From NCBI RefSeq assembly GCF_014639655.1, contig NZ_BMGB01000001.1:806001-870000 (forward strand): 64,000 bases of DNA, read 5' to 3'. This document shows, in pieces, positions 51,815-63,730 of the stretch; positions within the stretch are counted from its first letter, which is position 1; the number at the start of each line of letters is the position of its first letter. The notes under the pieces were generated by a model. That model saw only the letters and a list, made by a program, of their open reading frames with translations, did not search any database and was not told the origin of the DNA. The translations under genes and the position numbers were made by a program. The DNA comes from Conyzicola nivalis. GTDB taxonomy: Bacteria > Actinomycetota > Actinomycetes > Actinomycetales > Microbacteriaceae.

Positions 51815-51860
51815 AACGACGAAGGGCCGGGCAGTCGAAACTGCCCGGCCCTTCGTCGTT
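51815..51860. terminator. Perfect 20-bp hairpin terminator between the small ORF and pyk
   Basis: AACGACGAAGGGCCGGGCAG (51815-51834) pairs perfectly with the next arm at 51841-51860 around TCGAAA. It is the strongest stem in the window and sits between convergent genes, 27 bases after the pyk stop on the minus strand. Flanking T-runs are short, so it likely works both ways. Confidence 0.88.
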
Positions 51861-51886
51861 CCTGTGTGCGGCCGGTCTCCCCGCGG

Positions 51887-53335
51887 CTACTCGACGACCG
51901 CGTAAGCGGGCGCCACAGCGTTCTTCGCATCGCCCACGCGGTGCACGCGCAGGTCGTTGGTGAAGCCCGAGATTCCGGGAGGCGAACCGGAGATGACGAC
52001 GACGACATCGCCGACCTGGGCCAGGCCCTCGCCGAGCAGGATCTCGTCGACCTGGATGTACATCGCGTCGGTGTGGGTGACCCGCTCGACGACGTAGGAG
52101 TCGATGCCCCAGATGAGAGCCATGCGTCGACGGATCGCGGGATCCGGCGTGAAGGCCTTCATCGGGACGTTGAAACGCAGGCGCGACATGCGACGTGCCG
52201 AGTCGCCCGACTCGGTGAAGATGCAGACGTACTTCGCCTCGACGAAGGTCGCCACCTCGGCGGCGGCGAGGGTGATCGCGCCGCCCTGCGTGCGGGGCTT
52301 GGTGCCCAGCTCGGGGATGCGCTCGAGTCCGTGCTCCTCGGTGGAGGCCACGATGCGTGCCATGGTCTGCACGGTGATGACGGGGTACTCGCCGACGCTG
52401 GTCTCGCCGCTGAGCATCACGGCGTCCGCGCCATCCAGAACAGCGTTCGCGACGTCGGATGTCTCGGCTCGCGTGGGCACGGGGCTGGAGATCATCGACT
52501 CGAGCATCTGCGTCGCGACGATGACCGGCTTGGCCATACGGCGGGACAGTTCGACCGCGCGCTTCTGCACGATCGGCACGGCCTCGAGCGGAAGCTCGAC
52601 ACCGAGGTCGCCGCGGGCGACCATGATCGCGTCGAACGCGTCGATGATGGCCTCGAGGTTGTCGACGGCCTGAGGCTTCTCGATCTTGGCGATGACGGGC
52701 ACGCGACGGCCCTCCTCCTCCATGATCTCGTGCACGCGCACGATGTCGGTGGCGTCACGCACGAACGACAGGGCGATGAGGTCGCAGCCGAGGCGGAGGC
52801 CCCAACGCAGGTCGTCCTCGTCCTTTTCGCTGAGCGCGGGCACGTTGACGGCGACGCCGGGCAGGTTGATGCCCTTGTTGTTCGACACGGCGCCGGCGAC
52901 GATGACGACCGTCGAGACGACGGGACCCTCGACGCCGGTGACCTGCACCTTGACCTTGCCGTCGTCGATGAGCAGGAAGTCGCCGGGGCTGACGTCCTGA
53001 GGGAGTCCCTTGAACGTCGTGCCGGAGAGTTCGCGCGTTCCGACCACGTCTTCTGTGGTGATCTTGAAGACGTCGCCGACGGCGAGGTCGTACGGACCGC
53101 CCTCGAACTTGCCCAGACGGATCTTCGGACCCTGCAGGTCGACCATCACGGCGACGGCGCGACCGGAGTCGTCCGCTGCCTGGCGCACGTTGGCGTACAC
53201 GGCCTCGTGAACGTCGTACGAACCGTGGCTGAGGTTCATTCTCGCCACGTCGACGCCCGCGTCGATGATCGCGCGGATGTTTTCATAGCTGGAGGTTGCC
53301 GGGCCGAGCGTAGCGACGATTTTCGCGCGTCTCAT
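51887..53335 (-). CDS. pyk: Pyruvate kinase
   Basis: Pyruvate kinase makes ATP and pyruvate from phosphoenolpyruvate. The 482-residue protein has KIVATLGPAT at the N-terminus, VARMNLSHG, DLQGPKIRLG, the catalytic IAKIEKPQAVDNL and IMVARGDLGVELP, then PVIVATQMLESMI and a C-terminal allosteric domain. AAGGA precedes ATG 53335. It lies between gltD and the tRNA/ANTAR region. Confidence 0.97.
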   Translation of the reverse strand: MRRAKIVATLGPATSSYENIRAIIDAGVDVARMNLSHGSYDVHEAVYANVRQAADDSGRAVAVMVDLQGPKIRLGKFEGGPYDLAVGDVFKITTEDVVGTRELSGTTFKGLPQDVSPGDFLLIDDGKVKVQVTGVEGPVVSTVVIVAGAVSNNKGINLPGVAVNVPALSEKDEDDLRWGLRLGCDLIALSFVRDATDIVRVHEIMEEEGRRVPVIAKIEKPQAVDNLEAIIDAFDAIMVARGDLGVELPLEAVPIVQKRAVELSRRMAKPVIVATQMLESMISSPVPTRAETSDVANAVLDGADAVMLSGETSVGEYPVITVQTMARIVASTEEHGLERIPELGTKPRTQGGAITLAAAEVATFVEAKYVCIFTESGDSARRMSRLRFNVPMKAFTPDPAIRRRMALIWGIDSYVVERVTHTDAMYIQVDEILLGEGLAQVGDVVVVISGSPPGISGFTNDLRVHRVGDAKNAVAPAYAVVE

Positions 53336-53401
53336 GAGTTCCTTCTGTGGTGGTGGATTGAATCGGGTGGAGAACTGGTCGGTGGTCGAGCGTGGAGAAA
53401 C

Positions 53402-54859
53402 CTAGATCGCGATCGCGTGATCGGTCGGCTTGACCGGGAACGGCAGTTGCGTCGTCCCTTCAAGGTACCGATCAACCGCGGATGCCGCAGCACGCCCTTC
53501 GGCGATTGCCCAGACGATGAGCGACTGCCCGCGACCCGCGTCGCCGGCGATGAAGACGCCGGATTCGCTCGTCTGGTACTCGCCATCGCGGCCGAGGTTG
53601 CCTTTCGCGTCGATCGGAACCGGGAGCTGGCTGTCGATCGTGTCGGTCTCTGGGCCGGTGAAGCCCATCGCGAGCAGCACGAGGTCGGCGGGGATTTCAC
53701 GTTCCGTTCCCGCCTTGGGAACCCGGCGTCCATCGAGGTACTCGGTTTCGGCGACGCGGATCGCGCGCACCTCGCCCGCCTCGTTCGACAGGAACTCGAT
53801 GGTCGACGCGAGGAAGACCCGCTCGCCGCCCTCTTCGTGGGCGCTCGACACCTCGAACAGGGTCGGTGTCATCGGCCACGGCTGGTGGTCGGGACGCTCG
53901 GACGCGGGCTGCACGCCGATCGCGAGGTTGGTGACGGAGAGCGCGTGCTGGCGGTGCGCGGTGCCGATGCAGTCGGCTCCGGTGTCGCCGCCACCGAGGA
54001 CCACGACGTGCTTGCCCTCGGCGTGGATCTGCTCGGCGACCGAGTCGCCGGCACCCACGCGGTTCTGCTGGACGAGGTAATCCATGGCGAAGTGCACGCC
54101 GAGCAGGTCGCGGCCGGGGATCGGCAGGTCGCGCGGCACGGTGGCGCCGGTCGCCACGATCACGGCGTCGTAGCGGGCGCGCAGGTCGCTCCACGAGATG
54201 TCGACACCGATGGTGACGCCGGCGCGGAAACGGGTTCCCTCGGCTTGCATCTGCGCGAGGCGCGCTTCGATGTGCTTCTTCTCCATCTTGAAATCGGGGA
54301 TGCCGTAGCGCAGCAGGCCGCCGATGCGGTCGTCACGCTCGAACACGGCGACGGTGTGGCCGGCGCGCGTCAGCTGCTGGGCGGCCGCGAGACCGGCGGG
54401 GCCGGAGCCGACGACGGCGACGGTCTTGCCGGTGAGGCGCTCGGGCGGGTGCGGTGTGACCCAGCCCTTCTGGTAGGCCTCGTCGATGATGGAGACTTCG
54501 ACGTTCTTGATCGTGACCGCGGGCTGGTTGATGCCGAGGACGCAGGATGATTCGCACGGTGCCGGGCACAGGCGGCCGGTGAACTCGGGGAAGTTGTTCG
54601 TGGCGTGCAGGCGTTCGATGGCCTGGTGGCCTTCGCCGCGCCACATCAGGTCGTTCCACTCGGGGATCAGGTTGCCGAGCGGGCAGCCCTGGTGGCAGAA
54701 CGGGATGCCGCAGTCCATGCAGCGGCCGGCCTGCTTACGCACGGTGGCCGAGTCTCCCTGCTCGTAGACCTCTTTCCAGTCCATCAGCCGCAGTGCGACG
54801 GGGCGACGAGCCGGGAGCTCGCGCTCCTTTACCTTCAGGAATCCCTTCGGATCAGCCAC
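53402..54859 (-). CDS. gltD: Glutamate synthase (NADPH) small subunit
   Basis: GltD passes electrons from NADPH through FAD and Fe-S clusters to GltB. The 485-residue protein starts at GTG 54859 with GGAGG seven bases upstream ([16 protein letters not shown]). It has cysteine clusters [17 protein letters not shown] and [12 protein letters not shown] motif [17 protein letters not shown] and NADPH motif [15 protein letters not shown]. The start overlaps the gltB end by eight bases, ensuring coupling. Confidence 0.96.
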   Translation of the reverse strand: MADPKGFLKVKERELPARRPVALRLMDWKEVYEQGDSATVRKQAGRCMDCGIPFCHQGCPLGNLIPEWNDLMWRGEGHQAIERLHATNNFPEFTGRLCPAPCESSCVLGINQPAVTIKNVEVSIIDEAYQKGWVTPHPPERLTGKTVAVVGSGPAGLAAAQQLTRAGHTVAVFERDDRIGGLLRYGIPDFKMEKKHIEARLAQMQAEGTRFRAGVTIGVDISWSDLRARYDAVIVATGATVPRDLPIPGRDLLGVHFAMDYLVQQNRVGAGDSVAEQIHAEGKHVVVLGGGDTGADCIGTAHRQHALSVTNLAIGVQPASERPDHQPWPMTPTLFEVSSAHEEGGERVFLASTIEFLSNEAGEVRAIRVAETEYLDGRRVPKAGTEREIPADLVLLAMGFTGPETDTIDSQLPVPIDAKGNLGRDGEYQTSESGVFIAGDAGRGQSLIVWAIAEGRAAASAVDRYLEGTTQLPFPVKPTDHAIAI

Positions 54860-57800
54860 CGGTAACCTCCATGATTCTCGACCAGACAACATCGCCGTCG
54901 GGGTCGAGACCCTCGGCGACGGCCGTCTGGCGTGTTGCAATGACCGCTGCGTAGTCGCGAGGCAGAACCTTCACGAATCGCTCGATCGTCTCGTCAATGG
55001 TGTCGAGCATCCGTCTCGCGACGGCGGACCCGGTCTCGTCGAAGTGACGCTGCAAGAGGTCGGTGAGGATCTCCACGTCGGCGCTTCCGAGGGGCAGCAG
55101 CGTGAGTTCGCCGCTAGCGAGCGAGTCGGGGTTGACCCGCTCGTTGCGCAGGTCGTAGACGTACGCGGTTCCGCCCGACATTCCCGCGCCGAGGTTGCGG
55201 CCGGTCTCGCCGAGGATGACCGCGAGGCCGCCCGTCATGTACTCGAGGGCGTGGTCTCCCACTCCCTCGACGACGGCGGTCGCACCCGAGTTGCGCACGA
55301 GAAACCGCTCGCCCACGATTCCGCGCAGGAACATCGAACCCTGCGTGGCTCCGTAGCCGATGACGTTTCCGGCGATCACGTTGTTCTCGGCCGCGAAGCT
55401 GCTGCGAGCGTCGGGCAGCACGACGATCTCGCCGCCGCACAGGCCCTTGCCAACGTAGTCGTTGCTGTCGCCGACGAGACGCAGCCGGATGCCGCTCGGC
55501 AGGAAGGCGCCGAGCGATTGGCCGGCGGTGCCGGACAGGTTCACCTGGATGGTTCCGGAGGGCAGGCCGTTCTCGCCGTGGCGGAGGGTGACCGCGTTGC
55601 CCAGCATGGTTCCGACGGCTCGCTCGGTGTTCTTGATCGGCAGGTCGATGACCACGGGGGTGCCGTGCTCGAGCGCGTTCTCGCTCTGCCGGATCAGCTC
55701 GACATCGAAGTGCTTCTCGAGCTCGTGGTCCTGCGCGCGGAAGTTACGGCGCGGCGCGTCATCCGCGAACTGCGGTCCGACCAGCACCGGTGTGAGGTCG
55801 AGTCCGTCGGCCTTCCAGTGTTCGATGGCGCCGTTCACGTCGAGCATCTCGTGGTGGCCGACCGCCTCTTCGATCGAGCGGAAACCGAGGGCGGAAAGGT
55901 ACTCGCGCACCTCCTGGGCCAGGAACTCGAAGAAGTTGACGACGAACTCGGGCTTGCCGGTGAAGCGGGCGCGCAACTCGGGGTTCTGCGTCGCGATGCC
56001 GACGGGGCAGGTGTCGAGGTGGCAGACGCGCATCATGACGCAGCCCTCGACGACGAGGGGCGCGGTCGCGAAACCGAACTCCTCCGCGCCGAGCAGTGCG
56101 CCGACGATGACGTCGCGGCCCGTCTTCATCTGGCCGTCGACCTGCACGACCACGCGGTCGCGCATGCCGTTGAGCATGAGGGTCTGCTGGGTCTCGGCGA
56201 GGCCGAGCTCCCACGGGGTTCCGGCGTGCTTGAGCGAGTTGAGCGGGCTGGCGCCCGTTCCGCCGTCGTGGCCCGAGACGAGCACGACGTCGGCGAGGGC
56301 CTTCGTCACGCCGGCCGCGACCGCGCCGATTCCCGACTGGCTCACGAGCTTCACGTGCACCCGGGCGACCGGGTTGGCGCGCTTGACGTCGAAGATGAGC
56401 TGCTTGAGGTCTTCGATCGAGTAGATGTCGTGGTGCGGGGGCGGCGAGATGAGGCCGACACCGGCGGTCGCGTGGCGGGTGCGCGCGATCCACGGGTAGA
56501 CCTTGGTGGGCGGCAGCTGGCCGCCCTCGCCGGGCTTGGCACCCTGCGCCATCTTGAGCTGGATGTCGGTCGAGTGCGTCAGGTACATGCTCGTGACGCC
56601 GAAGCGGCCGGACGCGACCTGCTTGATGGCGCTGCGACGCGTCGGGTCGATCAGGCGGTCGGTGTCTTCGCCGCCCTCGCCCGTGTTGCTCTTCGCGCCG
56701 ATCGAGTTCATGGCGATCGCGAGCGTCTCGTGGGCCTCGGCGCTGATCGAGCCGTAGCTCATCGCGCCGGTCGAGAAGCGCTTGACGATCGACGACACGG
56801 GTTCGACCTCGTCGATGGGCACGACGGGGCGCTGACCGGTCTTGAACTCGAACAACCCGCGGATGGTCATGAGCTTCGAGGCCTGGTCGTCGACGAGCTT
56901 CGTGTACTCGCGGAAGATGTCGTACCGGCGGGCGCGCGTGGCGTGCTGCAGCCGGAACACGGTGTCGGGGTTGAAGAGGTGCGGCGGACCCTCGCGACGC
57001 CACTGGTACTCGCCGCCGGTCGCGAGACGCTCGTGCGCGCTGATGGCGCCGTCGTCGGGGTAGGCGGCCTCGTGGCGCGCGGCGCTCTCGGCCGCGATCA
57101 CCTCGAGGCCGACACCGCCGAGCAGGCTCGACGTTCCGGTGAAGTACTGGTCGACGAAGGCCTGCTCGAGGCCGACCGCCTCGAACGCCTGGGCGCCCGC
57201 GTACGAGGAGACGACCGAGATGCCCATCTTCGACATGATCTTGAGAACGCCCTTGCCGAGCGCCTTGATCAGGTTCTTTACGGCCTTCTCGGGAGTGACA
57301 CCGGTGAGCATGCCGTTGCGGACGAGCTCTTCGGCGGTCTCCATGGCCAGGTACGGGTTGATGGCGGAGGCGCCGTAGCCGACGAGCAGCGCGATGTGGT
57401 GCACCTCGCGCACGTCGCCCGCCTCGACGATGATGCCGACCTTCATGCGGTTCTCGCGGCGGATCAGGTGGTGGTGGATCGCCGCGAGCATAAGCAGCGA
57501 CGGAACCGGCGCGTACTCCTTGTTCGAGTCGCGGTCGGACAGCACGATGAACTGCGCGCCGGCGTCGATCGCCTCGTCGACCTCGTCGCACATGGCCTTG
57601 AGGCGCTTCTCGAGCGCCTTCGGTCCCTTGTCGACGCGGTACAGGCCCTTGATCGTCGTTGTGAGACGGCTGCCGGGGGTCGGGTCGATGTGCTGGATTT
57701 TGGCGAGCTCGTCGTTGTCGATCACGGGGAAGTCGAGGATGACCTGGCGCGCGTGCTCGGGCGTCGCCGCGAGCAGGTTGCGCTCGGGGCCGAGCCCGAG

Positions 57801-59429
57801 CTTCATCGAGGTGACCACCTCTTCGCGGATCGAGTCGAGCGGCGGGTTCGTGACCTGGGCGAACTGCTGCGTGAAGTAGTCGAACAGCAGGCGCGGGCGC
57901 TCGGACAACACCGCGATGGGCGTGTCGGAACCCATGGCCCCGAGCGGCTCGGCGCCGTTCTTGGCCATCGGCATGATCATGATGCGCACTTCTTCTTCGG
58001 TGTAGCCGAAGGTGCGCTGGCGGCGGGTGACCGAGGCGGGCGTGTGCACGATGTGCTCGCGGTCGGGCAGGTCTTTCAGGTGGATGCGCCCCTGGTCGAG
58101 CCACTCGCCGTACGGCGCGGAGGAGGCCAGCTCGCCCTTGATGTCGTCGTCTTCGATGATGCGTCCGGCCTCGGTGTCGACGAGGAACATCTTGCCCGGG
58201 CGCAGGCGGCCCTTGCGCACGACCTTGGCCGGGTCGATGTCGAGCACGCCGATCTCGCTCGCCAGCACGACGAGGCCGTCGTCGGTGACGAGGAAACGGC
58301 CGGGGCGGAGCCCGTTGCGGTCGAGGGTGGCGCCGACGAGCGAGCCGTCGGTGAAGACGAGGGCGGCGGGGCCGTCCCACGGCTCCATGAGCATCGCGTG
58401 GTACTCGTAGAACGCCTTGCGGGCGGCCTCGACGTCGGTCTGGTTCTCCCAGGCCTCCGGCACCATCATCATGATCGAGTGCGGGAGCGAGCGGCCGGTC
58501 AGGCTGAGCAGCTCGACGACCTCGTCGAACGACGCGGAGTCGCTCGAACCGGGGGTGTTGATCGGCAGCAGGCTGGGGATGTCGCCGAGCAGCTCGGACT
58601 CGAGCTGCGACTGGCGGGCGCGCATCCAGTTGCGGTTGCCCTGCACCGTGTTGATCTCGCCGTTGTGCGCGATCATGCGGAAGGGCTGCGCGAGCGGCCA
58701 CGAGGGGAAGGTGTTGGTCGAGTAGCGCGAGTGCACGAGCGCGAGCTTCGAGGCGAAACGCTCGTCGCCGAGGTCGGGGTAGAACGGCTCCAGCTGCAGC
58801 GTGGTGACCATGCCCTTGTAGACCAGGGTTCGGCTGGAGAGCGAGGGGAAATACGCGCCGAAGCCGTGCTCGGCCCGCTTGCGCAGGCGGTAGACCTGGC
58901 GGTCGAGTTCGATTCCGGAGATCAGCGACCCCGTGTCATCCGTTCTCGTGGAAGCGAGGAACAGCTGCTCGAACACGGGCATCGCCGCGCGCGCCAGGTC
59001 GCCGACCTGGTCGGGGCGCACCGGCACGTCGCGCCAGCCGAGGACGGTGAGGCCCTCCTCTTTCGCGATCGACGCGATGCCGGCCTTGATGGCGGCTCGG
59101 TCGTCGTCTTCGACGGGAAGGAACGACATGCCGACCGCATAGCTGCCGGCGGGCGGCAGCTCGAAGCCCGAGACGGCGCGCAGGAACTCGTCGGGGATCT
59201 GGGTGATGATGCCCGCTCCGTCGCCGGTGCCGGCATCGGAGCCGATGGCGCCGCGGTGTTCGAGGTGACGCAGGGCGTCGAGCGCGGCATCGATGATGTC
59301 GTGCCCCGCGGTTCCGCGGAGTGTGGCCACCATCGCCAAGCCGCAGGCGTCTTTCTCACGACGGGGGTCGTAGAGGCCTGTCGCCTGGGGCGTGGTGCTG
59401 AAGCGCTGGAGTGCTGGCGTGAGAGCCAT
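54852..59429 (-). CDS. gltB: Glutamate synthase large subunit
   Basis: GltB takes the amide of glutamine and 2-oxoglutarate to make two glutamates. The 1525-residue protein (ATG 59429; a TTG three bases earlier is possible) has a class II amidotransferase domain with Cys29 in EKDACGLAM, exposed after removal of a 28-residue propeptide. It then has the central domain, the FMN synthase domain ([13 protein letters not shown]), the 3Fe-4S cysteines [20 protein letters not shown], and a C-terminal GXGXG beta-helix. It is the longest gene in the window. Confidence 0.97.
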   Translation of the reverse strand: MALTPALQRFSTTPQATGLYDPRREKDACGLAMVATLRGTAGHDIIDAALDALRHLEHRGAIGSDAGTGDGAGIITQIPDEFLRAVSGFELPPAGSYAVGMSFLPVEDDDRAAIKAGIASIAKEEGLTVLGWRDVPVRPDQVGDLARAAMPVFEQLFLASTRTDDTGSLISGIELDRQVYRLRKRAEHGFGAYFPSLSSRTLVYKGMVTTLQLEPFYPDLGDERFASKLALVHSRYSTNTFPSWPLAQPFRMIAHNGEINTVQGNRNWMRARQSQLESELLGDIPSLLPINTPGSSDSASFDEVVELLSLTGRSLPHSIMMMVPEAWENQTDVEAARKAFYEYHAMLMEPWDGPAALVFTDGSLVGATLDRNGLRPGRFLVTDDGLVVLASEIGVLDIDPAKVVRKGRLRPGKMFLVDTEAGRIIEDDDIKGELASSAPYGEWLDQGRIHLKDLPDREHIVHTPASVTRRQRTFGYTEEEVRIMIMPMAKNGAEPLGAMGSDTPIAVLSERPRLLFDYFTQQFAQVTNPPLDSIREEVVTSMKLGLGPERNLLAATPEHARQVILDFPVIDNDELAKIQHIDPTPGSRLTTTIKGLYRVDKGPKALEKRLKAMCDEVDEAIDAGAQFIVLSDRDSNKEYAPVPSLLMLAAIHHHLIRRENRMKVGIIVEAGDVREVHHIALLVGYGASAINPYLAMETAEELVRNGMLTGVTPEKAVKNLIKALGKGVLKIMSKMGISVVSSYAGAQAFEAVGLEQAFVDQYFTGTSSLLGGVGLEVIAAESAARHEAAYPDDGAISAHERLATGGEYQWRREGPPHLFNPDTVFRLQHATRARRYDIFREYTKLVDDQASKLMTIRGLFEFKTGQRPVVPIDEVEPVSSIVKRFSTGAMSYGSISAEAHETLAIAMNSIGAKSNTGEGGEDTDRLIDPTRRSAIKQVASGRFGVTSMYLTHSTDIQLKMAQGAKPGEGGQLPPTKVYPWIARTRHATAGVGLISPPPHHDIYSIEDLKQLIFDVKRANPVARVHVKLVSQSGIGAVAAGVTKALADVVLVSGHDGGTGASPLNSLKHAGTPWELGLAETQQTLMLNGMRDRVVVQVDGQMKTGRDVIVGALLGAEEFGFATAPLVVEGCVMMRVCHLDTCPVGIATQNPELRARFTGKPEFVVNFFEFLAQEVREYLSALGFRSIEEAVGHHEMLDVNGAIEHWKADGLDLTPVLVGPQFADDAPRRNFRAQDHELEKHFDVELIRQSENALEHGTPVVIDLPIKNTERAVGTMLGNAVTLRHGENGLPSGTIQVNLSGTAGQSLGAFLPSGIRLRLVGDSNDYVGKGLCGGEIVVLPDARSSFAAENNVIAGNVIGYGATQGSMFLRGIVGERFLVRNSGATAVVEGVGDHALEYMTGGLAVILGETGRNLGAGMSGGTAYVYDLRNERVNPDSLASGELTLLPLGSADVEILTDLLQRHFDETGSAVARRMLDTIDETIERFVKVLPRDYAAVIATRQTAVAEGLDPDGDVVWSRIMEVTGG

Positions 59430-59504
59430 CAAAGTCCGTCCTCACGATGTGTTGGTACGTGTGGGACGTCGGCGGCCCATCGGGTGTCAGAGGTGGCCCT
59501 GTCG

Positions 59505-60539
59505 TCAGGACTTGGCGCCTTCTACGCTTTGTGCGGAGCCGCTTGTGGCGGTACCGCTTGGGACGAGCTCTTCGGTGGGGGACGCGGCGTCATTGCCTGG
59601 TTCGTCGGTGTCCGAATAGGTCTCTTCTGATTCTACCCCAGTGCCCGGCTTGACCCATCCTCGACCCGCGACGTAGGGGCTGGGCTCGAGGCCGGTGTGG
59701 CGCCTGTTCTGCACCACGATGATCACGATTCCGATGATCACGGCGAAAATAGCCGCCCAAACGTTACTCCGCAGGCCGAAGAAGACCTCGCTCGGGTCGA
59801 TGCGGATCGACTCGAAAACGGTGCGGCCGAGGCCGTACCAGACGAGGTAGAGGCCGAGGACCTTGCCCCACTGCAGGCGCATCTTGCGCTCGATGATGAG
59901 GATGAGGGCGAAACCGACGAGGTTCCAGATGATCTCGTAGAGGAACGTCGGGTGGAACAGCGTGCCCTCGGGGAGGCCGGCCGGGTAGGCGGGGTTCGAC
60001 GACTCGATCTCGAGGCCCCACGGCAGGTCGGTGGGCTGGCCGAAGAGCTCGTGGTTGAACCAGTTGCCGACGCGGCCGAAAGCCTGGGCCAGCAGAAGCG
60101 CGGGCGCCACGGCGTCGGCGAAGGTCCAGAAGCGGATGCCCGAGAAACGGCAGCCGATCCACGCGCCGATGGCGCCGCCGATGAGCGACCCGAAGATGGC
60201 GATGCCGCCCTCCCAGACCGCGAATACGCGCCACCATTCCTGACCGTTGAAGTAGTCGTCGGTGTGGGTCAGCACGTGGAAGATGCGGGCGCCGATGATG
60301 CCGAGGGGAACCGCCCAGATGATGATGTCGAGCACGACGCCCGGCTCCGCGCCGCGACGTGTGAGGCGGTGGTTCGTGAGCAGTGTCGCAGCGACGATGC
60401 CGATCAGGATGCAGATGGCGTAGGCGTGGATGTTCAGGTCGAAAGCGAAGCCGGTGAATCCGATGTCACGGATCCACTGGCCGAGGTTGAAGACCTGCCA
60501 CGCGTAGTCGGGGCTGGGGATACTGAGGGGTGCGGACAC
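59505..60539 (-). CDS. lgt: Prolipoprotein diacylglyceryl transferase
   Basis: Lgt attaches diacylglycerol to the lipobox cysteine of prolipoproteins such as the one at 9622. The 344-residue membrane protein has about seven helices and the family signature AFGRVGNWFNHELFG, with GGIAIFGSLIGG before it and HPTFLYEIIWNL after. The last 70 residues are a polar, Ser/Thr/Glu-rich cytoplasmic tail. It starts at GTG 60539 and follows trpA by 66 bases, as in many actinobacteria. Confidence 0.95.
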   Translation of the reverse strand: MSAPLSIPSPDYAWQVFNLGQWIRDIGFTGFAFDLNIHAYAICILIGIVAATLLTNHRLTRRGAEPGVVLDIIIWAVPLGIIGARIFHVLTHTDDYFNGQEWWRVFAVWEGGIAIFGSLIGGAIGAWIGCRFSGIRFWTFADAVAPALLLAQAFGRVGNWFNHELFGQPTDLPWGLEIESSNPAYPAGLPEGTLFHPTFLYEIIWNLVGFALILIIERKMRLQWGKVLGLYLVWYGLGRTVFESIRIDPSEVFFGLRSNVWAAIFAVIIGIVIIVVQNRRHTGLEPSPYVAGRGWVKPGTGVESEETYSDTDEPGNDAASPTEELVPSGTATSGSAQSVEGAKS

Positions 60540-60605
60540 GAGGCGGAAACCTTTCGGGGTGTGCGAAGACGTAGTAAGACTAGCCCCGTCAGGGCCGTGG
60601 TTTGG

Positions 60606-61388
60606 TTACGGTCGGGTGCCGGCGCTGAGGGCGGCGGCGGTGCGCGCGACGGCGTCCACTCCCCCGTCGGCGAGTGCCTTGACCAGGGCCGAGCCGACAA
60701 TGGCGCCGTCGGCATAGCTGAGCACCTCGCGCACCTGGTCGCCCGTGGAGATGCCGATTCCGACGCAGGCGCTCGTGGCACCGGCGTCTCGCAGACGGGC
60801 AACGAGCGAGCGGGCCGCCGAATCGACGTCCTGGCGGGCACCCGTGATACCCATCGTCGAGACGGCGTAGACGAAGCCCCTGCTCTTCTCGACGGCCTGC
60901 GCGAGGCGGGCATCCGAGGACGAGGGAGCGGCGAGGAAGACGCGGTCGAGCCCGGTACGGTCGGATGCCGCGAGCCAGTCCTTGGCTTCGTCGGGCACGA
61001 GGTCGGGCGTGATGAGGCCCGCGCCGCCCGCGGCGAGCAGTTCGTCGGCGAAACGTTCGACGCCGAACTGGATGACGGGGTTCCAGTAGGTCATCACCAG
61101 CACGGGGGCGTCGACGCGCGCCGTGATGGCGGCGACGGCCTCGATGCCGTGCTTGAGGCGGAAGCCGTTACGCAGGGCGATCTCGGTCGCGTGCTGGATG
61201 ACGGGGCCGTCCATCACCGGGTCGGAGTAGGGCAGGCCGAGTTCGAGAACGTCGACGCCGTTCTCGACGAGGGCCACCGCGGCCTCGATGCTGGTGTCCA
61301 GATCGGGGAACCCGGCCGGCAGGTAGCCGACGAGGGCACCGGAACCGGCGTCGGTGCGCACGCGGATGGCGTTCTCGACGGCGCTCAT
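60606..61388 (-). CDS. trpA: Tryptophan synthase alpha chain
   Basis: TrpA splits indole-3-glycerol phosphate to indole. The 260-residue TIM barrel has [11 protein letters not shown], the catalytic Glu in [30 protein letters not shown], and the C-terminal [14 protein letters not shown]. Its ATG overlaps the trpB stop by four bases (ATGA). Confidence 0.96.
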   Translation of the reverse strand: MSAVENAIRVRTDAGSGALVGYLPAGFPDLDTSIEAAVALVENGVDVLELGLPYSDPVMDGPVIQHATEIALRNGFRLKHGIEAVAAITARVDAPVLVMTYWNPVIQFGVERFADELLAAGGAGLITPDLVPDEAKDWLAASDRTGLDRVFLAAPSSSDARLAQAVEKSRGFVYAVSTMGITGARQDVDSAARSLVARLRDAGATSACVGIGISTGDQVREVLSYADGAIVGSALVKALADGGVDAVARTAAALSAGTRP

Positions 61389-62635
61389 CGTTCGGCTCCC
61401 TCGTCGACGGGGGCGAGGTCGCCCTCGGCCAGAGCCTCGGCATCGAGGATGTCGAAGTACTTGCCCGCCGTCTCCATGTCTTTGTCGCCACGGCCGGAGA
61501 GGTTCACCAGGATGACGGCGTCGGGACCCAGCTCCTTGCCCAGCTTGATCGTGCCGGCGAGGGCGTGGGCCGACTCGATGGCGGGGATGATGCCCTCGGT
61601 GCGGCTGAGCAGGCGCAGCGCCTGCATGGCCTCGTCGTCGGTGATCGGCAGGTAGGTCGCGCGGCCGAGGTCGTGAAGCCAGGAGTGCTCAGGACCGACG
61701 CCCGGGTAGTCGAGACCGGCGGAGATGGAGTGCGAGTCGGTGGTCTGGCCGTCTTCGTCCTGCAGCATGTAGCTGCGGGCGCCGTGCAGCACGCCGGGAC
61801 GCCCGCGCGTGATGGTCGCGGCGTGACGCTCGGTGAGGTGGCCGTCGCCCGCGGCCTCGTAACCGTAGAGCGCGACATCCGGATCATCGAGGAAGGCGTG
61901 GAAGATCCCGATGGCGTTGCTGCCGCCTCCGACGCAGGCGGTGACCGCGGTGGGCAGGCTACCGGTGAGGTCGATGACCTGCTGGCGCGCCTCCTCGCCG
62001 ATGATCTTCTGGAAGTCGCGCACCATAGCGGGGAACGGGTGCGGGCCGGCGACGGTGCCGAAGATGTAGTTGGTCGTGTCGACGCTCGCGACCCACTCGC
62101 GGTAGGCCTCGTTGATCGCGTCCTTGAGGGTGCGCGTTCCGGTCGTGACCGACACGACCTCGGCGCCGAGGAGGCGCATGCGGGCAACATTGAGGGCCTG
62201 GCGGTCGGTGTCGACCTCACCCATGTAGATGACGCACTCGAGGCCGAAGAGGGCGGCGGCGGTGGCCGTGGCCACGCCGTGCTGGCCCGCGCCGGTCTCG
62301 GCGATCACCCGGGTCTTGCCGATGCGCTTGGTGAGCAGCGCTTGGCCGAGCACGTTGTTGATCTTGTGCGAACCGGTGTGGTTGAGGTCCTCGCGCTTGA
62401 GGATGATGCGGGCACCCCCCGCGTGCTCCGCGAAGCGGGGAACCTCGGTGATGATCGAGGGACGACCGGTGTAGGTCTTGTGCAGTGCCGACAGTTCGGC
62501 GGCGAATTCGGGGTCGGACTTCGTGAGCTCGTACGCCGCGCTCAGTTCGTCGAGGGCGGCGACGAGGGACTCGGGAACGAATCGCCCGCCGAACTCGCCG
62601 AAGTAGGGGCCGATCTCGTCGCGCAGGTGGGTCAT
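61385..62635 (-). CDS. trpB: Tryptophan synthase beta chain
   Basis: TrpB joins indole and serine with pyridoxal phosphate. The 416-residue protein has the PLP lysine in [32 protein letters not shown], and the phosphate loop [12 protein letters not shown]. It overlaps trpC by one base (TGATG) and trpA by four bases, so trpC-trpB-trpA are translated together. Confidence 0.97.
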   Translation of the reverse strand: MTHLRDEIGPYFGEFGGRFVPESLVAALDELSAAYELTKSDPEFAAELSALHKTYTGRPSIITEVPRFAEHAGGARIILKREDLNHTGSHKINNVLGQALLTKRIGKTRVIAETGAGQHGVATATAAALFGLECVIYMGEVDTDRQALNVARMRLLGAEVVSVTTGTRTLKDAINEAYREWVASVDTTNYIFGTVAGPHPFPAMVRDFQKIIGEEARQQVIDLTGSLPTAVTACVGGGSNAIGIFHAFLDDPDVALYGYEAAGDGHLTERHAATITRGRPGVLHGARSYMLQDEDGQTTDSHSISAGLDYPGVGPEHSWLHDLGRATYLPITDDEAMQALRLLSRTEGIIPAIESAHALAGTIKLGKELGPDAVILVNLSGRGDKDMETAGKYFDILDAEALAEGDLAPVDEGAER

Positions 62636-63405
62636 CAGGAACCAAGGAATTCTGTGAGGGTGGCGACGGGATCGCCCGTGACGAGCGCTTCGCCGATGAG
62701 GACCACGTCGGCGCCGGCCGCGCGGTAGTGGGCGACGTCGGCGGGCGTCTTGACCGCGGACTCCGCGACCCGGATGACTCCGGCGGGGATGCGGTCGGCG
62801 AGGGTGCCGAAGAGGTTCTGGTCGAGTTCGAAGGTCGACAGGTTGCGCGCGTTGACACCGACGAGCTGCGCCCCCAGGTCGATCGCGCGGTCGAGCTCGT
62901 CGGCCGTGTGGGTCTCGACCAGCGCAGTCATGCCGAGCTGGTTGATCAGGTCGTACAACTCGGTGAGAAGGGGGGTCTCGAGGGCCGCCACGATGAGCAG
63001 CACGAGGTCTGCTCCGGCGGCGCGCGCCTCGAACACCTGGTAGGGCTCGGCGACGAAGTCTTTGCGCAGCACCGGCAGCGACACCGCGGCGCGGACGGCC
63101 TCCAGGTCGGCGAGCGAACCGCCGAACTTACGCCCCTCGGTGAGCACGCTGATGACGCTCGCTCCCCCGGTTTCATAGGCGAGGGCGAGGGCAGCGGGAT
63201 CGGGGATCTCCGCGAGGGCACCGCGGGACGGGCTGGAGCGCTTGACCTCGGCGATGATCTTGACCCGGTCGGATGGCGCGAGTTGGGCGAGGGCGTCGAG
63301 GGCCGCCGGGCGCGCCAGAGCGGCCGACTCGACGTCGGCCAGACTGCGGATCGCCCGACGCTCCGAAGCGTCTGCGAGAGCTCCGGCTACGAGGGAGTCG
63401 AGCAC
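62635..63405 (-). CDS. trpC: Indole-3-glycerol phosphate synthase
   Basis: TrpC closes the indole ring in tryptophan synthesis. The 256-residue protein starts at GTG 63405 and has [14 protein letters not shown] (catalytic Lys, phosphate site), [41 protein letters not shown], and [12 protein letters not shown] longer upstream frame overlaps the next small gene and is not needed; only one base separates its stop from this GTG. Confidence 0.95.
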   Translation of the reverse strand: MLDSLVAGALADASERRAIRSLADVESAALARPAALDALAQLAPSDRVKIIAEVKRSSPSRGALAEIPDPAALALAYETGGASVISVLTEGRKFGGSLADLEAVRAAVSLPVLRKDFVAEPYQVFEARAAGADLVLLIVAALETPLLTELYDLINQLGMTALVETHTADELDRAIDLGAQLVGVNARNLSTFELDQNLFGTLADRIPAGVIRVAESAVKTPADVAHYRAAGADVVLIGEALVTGDPVATLTEFLGS

Positions 63406-63406
63406 T

Positions 63407-63637
63407 CTAGTCGTGTGCCTTCGGCGCGTACTTCGTGCCACCGACGCCGTAGCCGAGTCGCGCGAGGACGACGCCGGTCAGCAGACCGAGCACGGCGAGA
63501 ACGCCGGAGGCGACCACGAGCCACGGCAGGTCGAACCAGAAGAACAGGGTGCCGAGCAGGAAGGCGACCAGCATGATGATCACGGCAGTCCATGCGGCGG
63601 GCGAGTTGCCATGTCCGGAATCAGACTCGATGGTCAT
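63407..63637 (-). CDS. Small membrane protein with HGxxPAAW motif
   Basis: The 76-residue product has the motif GHGNSPAAW at 8-16 followed by two membrane helices (about 17-34 and 38-60) and a short polar tail ending YAPKAHD. This HGxxPAAW family of small membrane proteins is common in actinobacterial trp operons; function unknown. It starts at ATG 63637 and ends two bases before trpC. Confidence 0.85.
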   Translation of the reverse strand: MTIESDSGHGNSPAAWTAVIIMLVAFLLGTLFFWFDLPWLVVASGVLAVLGLLTGVVLARLGYGVGGTKYAPKAHD

Positions 63638-63730
63638 GACGCTCCATTCGTTGTTGTTGCCATTGTTGTTTGGCGGTAAAACTCTATCGCGAGCGGGCGG
63701 GTGTCACCGACTCGGGGCCAGCGCGGCGCG

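Noticed and set aside
55044-59630. Long open frame (1528 codons) on the plus strand opposite gltB
   Set aside because: It is antisense to a full-length GltB with all catalytic motifs. High GC with strong third-position bias makes long antisense frames common; the translation is low-complexity (Ala, Arg, Asp, Val-rich) and has no recognisable domain.
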